Positions 52,296 through 55,989 of a stretch of DNA of 55,989 nucleotides are shown here, piece after piece. Origin of the DNA: Anaerolineales bacterium (GTDB lineage: Bacteria > Chloroflexota > Anaerolineae > Anaerolineales > Villigracilaceae); NCBI GenBank assembly GCA_024710905.1, contig JANJTV010000038.1:1-55989 (forward strand). The letters run 5' to 3'. The stretch's first letter is position 1. Each line of letters starts with the position of its first letter. The notes beneath the pieces are model-generated. The model did no database searches and had not been told where the DNA came from. It worked only from the letters and a program-made list of their open reading frames with translations. Position numbers and translations under genes: made by a program.

Positions 52296-54080
52296 TCATG
52301 CGGCCTGTTCCAGGGGCAGGGTCACGGTAAAAGTGCTGCCGCGCCCAACTTCGCTTTCCAGGCTGATCTGCCCGCCCATCATTTCCACCAGTTGGCGTGT
52401 AATGGAAAGACCCAGGCCAATGCCGCGGTTTTCGCGTGTCATGGCGTTGTCAGCCTGCCTGAATGGGTCAAAGATGAACGGCTGAGCTTCGGGGGCAATG
52501 CCTGTGCCAGTATCAATGATCTGGATCTGCCAGTGCTGTTCGTCCTTGCGGGCGACTTTGATTGTAACCCGGCCCTTTTTGGTGAATTTGATGGCGTTGC
52601 CTGCCAGGTTGATGATTACCTGGCGCAGGCGGTAGTCATCCCCGCGAATCTCTTCCGGCATGGACGGGTCGATGATACTTTCCAGGTGTAGGCCTTTGTT
52701 GCCTGCCAGGAAGCTCAGCCCGCCGGTGGCCTGCTCGATAAACTCGGCCAGGTTGAAGGATTTTTTCTGTAAAACAATCGCATTGGATTCAATCTGGGCC
52801 TGGTCCAGCAGTTCGCTGACCATGCTGTTCAGGTAGTTGGCACTCTGGACAATTTCCCCGGCGGCCCGTTTTTGCTGTTCGCTGAGCGTACCAAAAGTGC
52901 CGGATTGCAACAACTCGGCAAAGCCCAAAATTCCCCCCAGCGGGGTGCGCAGTTCGTGGCTGACCTTTGCCAGCAAGTGGCTTTTGGCCAGGCTGGCTTC
53001 AATGGCCTTGTCGCGGGCCATTTGCAGCACTTGCTGGGTTTCTTTCACCTGGGTGATGTCGCGGGCCACAATTACGCGGCCTACCAGGTTGTTGCGCCTG
53101 TCGCGCAGGGGGGAGAGGGTGAACTCGTACCAGCGTCGGTTTTCGCCGTCATCCAACGAAACTTCATCCTTCCCTTCCACGACATCCCGGTAACGTTCGA
53201 TCAGGTGCGGCCACCGGACAAGCACCTCGGCAATCGTTTTGCCAATCGTGGATGTATTTTCCGGAAGGTCGAGCACGCGGTACGCAGCCGGGTTCATATC
53301 CACCACCCGGTTGCTGGCATCCAGCACCAGCATGCCATCTCGCATGTTATCAATGACAATGTCTCGCGCAATAGGAACCAGTTCGAGCAGGCGATGACGG
53401 AACAGGGCCAATGCCATGCCCATGCCGGTGATGGTGAATGCAAATGGGGTCAGGTCAATGCGGATGGGGACCAGCTTGAAGACTGTCAGAATGTTAGCAA
53501 TGAAAGGGACGCTAATGGCAAGTAAGACCCATATCATTTGCCAGCGATACTCGGCAGGCCATTTTAACAACGTCCTGGTCAGGAAAAACGCCCCGGAGAC
53601 CATGCAAAGGTAAGAGTAAACAGCATGTACGTACCAGAACCAGAAACCGTTTTCGGTATTAATCACATAAATTCCGCCCTCAGGGACCATTTCGCGCGAA
53701 ATCCAGAACCAGTTGTGTGTTGGGTTGCTGGCAATCACAAGCAAGGTAATGATGGGGATAAGAAACAGGCTGTACTTCAGGCGAAATCGATTAATCCATT
53801 CTTGTTTGCCGGTATATTCCAGGGCAAACAGCAGCCATGCGGTGGGAGTAAGCACGACACTGATAAAGGTAATATCCTGCCAGAAGGTCATTGCCTCGAT
53901 GGTGGTCGAGGAGACCTGCATGTTGTACGTAAGCCCCCAGGAAAACAGCAAGGCCATCATCAGCGAGAAGGAACCGGTCCCGCTGGTTTTTCGTTGACGC
54001 CAGCTGTAGGCAGACAACGCGCCTGAGACCAGCGCGGCAGCCACCAGTGGAATGGAATAAATCGAAAAGGAATATGGCAT
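52296..54080 (-). CDS. Sensor histidine kinase with 7TM, PAS and HisKA domains
   Basis: A 594-residue kinase. The amino 220 residues form seven helices of the histidine-kinase 7TM sensor type. A PAS domain follows (NMRDGMLVLDASNRVVDMNP, near residue 245). HisKA has KVSHELRTPLGGILGFAE with the phospho-His near residue 377. HATPase_c has INLAGNAIKFT, DTGTGI and GLGLSI. No regulator gene is adjacent, so it is an orphan kinase. A TATAAT at minus-strand 54117-54112 may be its -10. Confidence 0.93.
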   Translation of the reverse strand: MPYSFSIYSIPLVAAALVSGALSAYSWRQRKTSGTGSFSLMMALLFSWGLTYNMQVSSTTIEAMTFWQDITFISVVLTPTAWLLFALEYTGKQEWINRFRLKYSLFLIPIITLLVIASNPTHNWFWISREMVPEGGIYVINTENGFWFWYVHAVYSYLCMVSGAFFLTRTLLKWPAEYRWQMIWVLLAISVPFIANILTVFKLVPIRIDLTPFAFTITGMGMALALFRHRLLELVPIARDIVIDNMRDGMLVLDASNRVVDMNPAAYRVLDLPENTSTIGKTIAEVLVRWPHLIERYRDVVEGKDEVSLDDGENRRWYEFTLSPLRDRRNNLVGRVIVARDITQVKETQQVLQMARDKAIEASLAKSHLLAKVSHELRTPLGGILGFAELLQSGTFGTLSEQQKRAAGEIVQSANYLNSMVSELLDQAQIESNAIVLQKKSFNLAEFIEQATGGLSFLAGNKGLHLESIIDPSMPEEIRGDDYRLRQVIINLAGNAIKFTKKGRVTIKVARKDEQHWQIQIIDTGTGIAPEAQPFIFDPFRQADNAMTRENRGIGLGLSITRQLVEMMGGQISLESEVGRGSTFTVTLPLEQAA

Positions 54081-54177
54081 ATGAACTCCCCGTCAGGGTC
54101 AGGTTTGTTCGATTATAGTACAGCGCAGAAAAAAACGAACCCGCCAACTTTTAGTATTGCTGGGTTGTTTCATGTGC

Positions 54178-55425
54178 TTATTCCCTTGTTATTAACCGTA
54201 CCGCCCGGTCATAGAAGAAATAATCCCAGGCCCAGTTAATCAGCACAATCAGCCGGTTCCTGAAACCAATCAGCCCGATCAGGTGTACCACCAGCCAGAT
54301 CACCCAGGCGATGAAGCCTGAGAAACGCCAGTTGCCGATCCGCGCGACGGCGTCATTGCGCCCAATCGTCGCCAGGGAGCCGGGGTCAGCATACTTAAAC
54401 GGCAGGGCAGTTTTCCCGGCGACCAGCCGCAGGATGTTCCCGGCCGCCGCTTCGCCCTGCTGGAAGGCCACCGTTCCCATCATCGGCAGCGGCTGCCCGT
54501 TCTCTTCCAAGTAAGAGGCGTCGCCCGTAATGAACACATTTTCTCGCCCGGCCACCTGTAGCGTGGGCAGCACCTTCACGCGCCCCTGGCGGGCCTGCTC
54601 GAGGGATAAGTGTTGGTAGATTTCCGCTGCCTGAACGCCTGCCGACCAGAGCAGGGTCTGGCAATTGATCACCTCACCGGACTCCAATCGCGCTTGCCTC
54701 CCGTCAAAATGGGCCAGCCGGGCTAATAGTTTCACCGTGATGTGTTTGGCCGAAAGTGACTTCAATGCGGCGGCCTGCAAATCTGCGGGGAAGCCGCTCA
54801 ACAGGCAAGATGAGGCCTCCAGCAGCAGGATACGAACATTGCTGATGTCCAGGTTTGGGTAATCCTTGCGCAACACCAGGCGGATTAACTCCGAGAGCGC
54901 CCCGGCGCTTTCAACACCTGTGGGGCCGCCGCCCGCCACCACAAACGTCAGCAGGGATTGCCGTTCTACCGGATCTTTCTCGTGCGCGGCCAATTCAAAC
55001 ATGCGCAGCACGTGGTTGCGCAGCCGGATGGCGTCTGGCACGTCTTTCAAAACCAGTGCGTTTTTGGCAAGCGAGAGGTTGCCAAAAAAATTAACCGCTG
55101 CCCCGGCGGCAAGGATCAGGTAGTCGTAAGCCAGCAGGCCACGCTCGGTTTGGATGATTCTGGCGTCAAAATCCACCCCGGTAACTTCGGCCAGCAGGAA
55201 GTCTATATTTTTCTTGTCCTGGAAGATGGCCCGCACCGGGTAGGCAATTTCATCCGGCGAGAGACCGGCAGTTGCCACCTGGTAGAGCAGCGGCTGGAAC
55301 AGGTGATAGTTGCGGCGGTCCACCACGGTCACGCGCACGGGTTTGCCTGCCAATTTTTGGGCAGTTTTCATCCCGGCGAAGCCTGCGCCGACGACGACGA
55401 CATGAGGGAGGGTGTTCGGTTTCAT
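54178..55425 (-). CDS. ndh: Type II NADH dehydrogenase (NDH-2)
   Basis: A 415-residue flavoprotein. The FAD site is VVVVGAGFAGMKTAQKL (residues 9-25), the NAD site is VVAGGGPTGVESAGALSEL and the second FAD contact is NVFITGDASYL. The carboxyl end has hydrophobic helices (FIAWVIWLVVHLIGLIGF) for membrane attachment. It passes NADH electrons to quinone without pumping protons. Its promoter overlaps a Rex-like palindrome, so it is probably repressed when NADH is low. The ribosome site is weak. Confidence 0.92.
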   Translation of the reverse strand: MKPNTLPHVVVVGAGFAGMKTAQKLAGKPVRVTVVDRRNYHLFQPLLYQVATAGLSPDEIAYPVRAIFQDKKNIDFLLAEVTGVDFDARIIQTERGLLAYDYLILAAGAAVNFFGNLSLAKNALVLKDVPDAIRLRNHVLRMFELAAHEKDPVERQSLLTFVVAGGGPTGVESAGALSELIRLVLRKDYPNLDISNVRILLLEASSCLLSGFPADLQAAALKSLSAKHITVKLLARLAHFDGRQARLESGEVINCQTLLWSAGVQAAEIYQHLSLEQARQGRVKVLPTLQVAGRENVFITGDASYLEENGQPLPMMGTVAFQQGEAAAGNILRLVAGKTALPFKYADPGSLATIGRNDAVARIGNWRFSGFIAWVIWLVVHLIGLIGFRNRLIVLINWAWDYFFYDRAVRLITRE

Positions 55426-55451
55426 CCTGGCTCACTTTCCATCACACTGAT

Positions 55452-55467
55452 TGTGATATTTTTCACA
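55452..55467 (-). promoter_or_regulatory. Rex-like operator over the ndh start site
   Basis: TGTGA-N6-TCACA, with flanking T and T. This fits the Rex box (TTGTGAN6TCACAA) except for the last base and also the CRP half-sites. It covers the expected transcription start (about 55464), as a repressor site would. Confidence 0.65.
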
Positions 55468-55470
55468 TTT

Positions 55471-55499
55471 ATTGTAACAAATCGGGTAGGGTTTGTCAA
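55471..55499 (-). promoter_or_regulatory. Promoter of ndh
   Basis: On the minus strand TTGACA (55499-55494), a 17-base spacer and TACAAT (55476-55471). Confidence 0.85.
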
Positions 55500-55522
55500 T
55501 AATGTGTAAGCCAGTTGATTGC

Positions 55523-55989
55523 TTATTTTGTTTGTAGACGCTGGTGAACCAGGCGAGCGTTTTCCACAGCGGCGGGGTTGTCGCTGTGCAGGCAGAGTGT
55601 ATCCGGGAAGATGACTTGCCCCCCAAAACGGATGCCCTCGTTTGCCAGGCGCAGGGCATTTTCAACGACTTGCTGTGGTTCTTCCAGTACGGCGTTTGGC
55701 TGGCTACGCGGCATGAGATGGCCGCCGGGCAGGTAGGCGCGGTCCGGGAAGGCTTCATGGAAGACGTGCAAACCGTGCTCCAGCCCGGCGGCGGGCAAGG
55801 CCGACCCGGCCAGTCCGACCAGGATTAATTCCGTGCTGATGCTTTTGACTGCCCGGGCGATGGTTGCTGCCAGCGCAGGGTCTGTGGCCGCCTGGTTGTA
55901 TAGCGCGCCATGCGGTTTGACGTGGCGGAGTTTGATTCCCTCGGCGCGCGCCAGCCGGGACAGGGTTTGTACCTGTTCAGTGATGATCT
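55523..55989 (-). CDS. pxpA: 5-Oxoprolinase subunit A, LamB/YcsF family (partial)
   Basis: The frame is open from the right edge (beginning lost) to a stop at 55523, about 155 codons. VKPHGALYN, LVGLAGSALPAAG and GLHVFHEAFPDRAYLP followed by SQPNAVLEE and LHSDNPAAV are typical of PxpA, which with PxpBC hydrolyses 5-oxoproline to glutamate. PxpB and PxpC are not in the window and may lie beyond the edge or downstream elsewhere. The ndh promoter region follows. Confidence 0.9.
   Translation of the reverse strand, partial: IITEQVQTLSRLARAEGIKLRHVKPHGALYNQAATDPALAATIARAVKSISTELILVGLAGSALPAAGLEHGLHVFHEAFPDRAYLPGGHLMPRSQPNAVLEEPQQVVENALRLANEGIRFGGQVIFPDTLCLHSDNPAAVENARLVHQRLQTK

Noticed and set aside
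55452-55467. CRP site
   Set aside because: The half-sites also fit CRP, but the position over the start site of an NADH dehydrogenase gene favours a Rex-type repressor. Sequence alone cannot exclude CRP.
1-55989. CRISPR array, insertion sequence or prophage
   Set aside because: No regular repeat-spacer array, transposase, integrase or phage structural gene was seen.

Overview
This window looks like a chromosomal segment of a respiring bacterium, most likely a Chloroflexota (Anaerolineae-type) genome. That assignment is an inference from gene content and style: a System I cytochrome c maturation operon with a CxxxY-type CcmE, lipoproteins with Thr/Pro/Ala-rich linkers after the lipid cysteine, NrfC/NrfD-type electron transfer with multihaem cytochromes, and several membrane proteins that end in zinc ribbons. 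I saw no insertion sequence, phage gene or CRISPR array. The only mobile-type element is an intein inside the helicase gene pcrA.

Layout. 1-261 is the amino end of a membrane FeS (HdrD-like) protein cut by the left edge. 318-1961 is an exported lytic-transglycosylase-like protein. 2010-10595 (minus) is a complete haem delivery operon read as ccmE, ccmF, ccmH, ccmG, a ccmI-like gene, a dihaem cytochrome c lipoprotein, ccmA, ccmB, ccmC and a 47-codon ccmD, ending in a strong terminator. 10900-12887 (plus) encodes a nine-haem cytochrome c and a membrane cytochrome b. Convergent to it, 12959-16400 (minus) encodes a 40-residue membrane peptide, a two-CW-like cysteine protein, an eight-haem cytochrome c, a Tat-exported ferredoxin and an NrfD-type membrane subunit. 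Next come a NarL-type response regulator, its sensor kinase and a zinc-ribbon membrane protein (16653-19727). The haem maturation genes, two probable quinone-linked electron-transfer modules and a two-component system therefore sit side by side.

19811-26143 holds panB-panE, a YtxH-like protein, a glycosyltransferase, a lone receiver protein, an alpha/beta hydrolase, era and ogt. 26180-29461 is the intein-containing pcrA and 29536-29922 is an mscL with a zinc ribbon. 29991-39376 is a peptide-type ABC transporter with two paralogous binding lipoproteins, two permeases and two ATPases, interrupted by two small proteins and followed by a receiver-domain protein. tRNA-Gln(UUG), glmU, cdd and recO follow.

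43231-44567 is a two-gene operon of an ArsR-like repressor and a small cysteine-rich protein. Its consensus promoter is overlaid by three copies of one inverted repeat, the clearest regulatory signal in the window. 44698-47241 encodes two glycosyltransferases and an acyltransferase. 47299-52175 carries maf, a lipoprotein penicillin-binding protein, rsgA and holB. 52296-54080 is a hybrid 7TM/PAS sensor kinase. 54178-55425 is a type II NADH dehydrogenase whose consensus promoter overlaps a Rex-like palindrome. The right edge cuts a pxpA (LamB/YcsF) gene.
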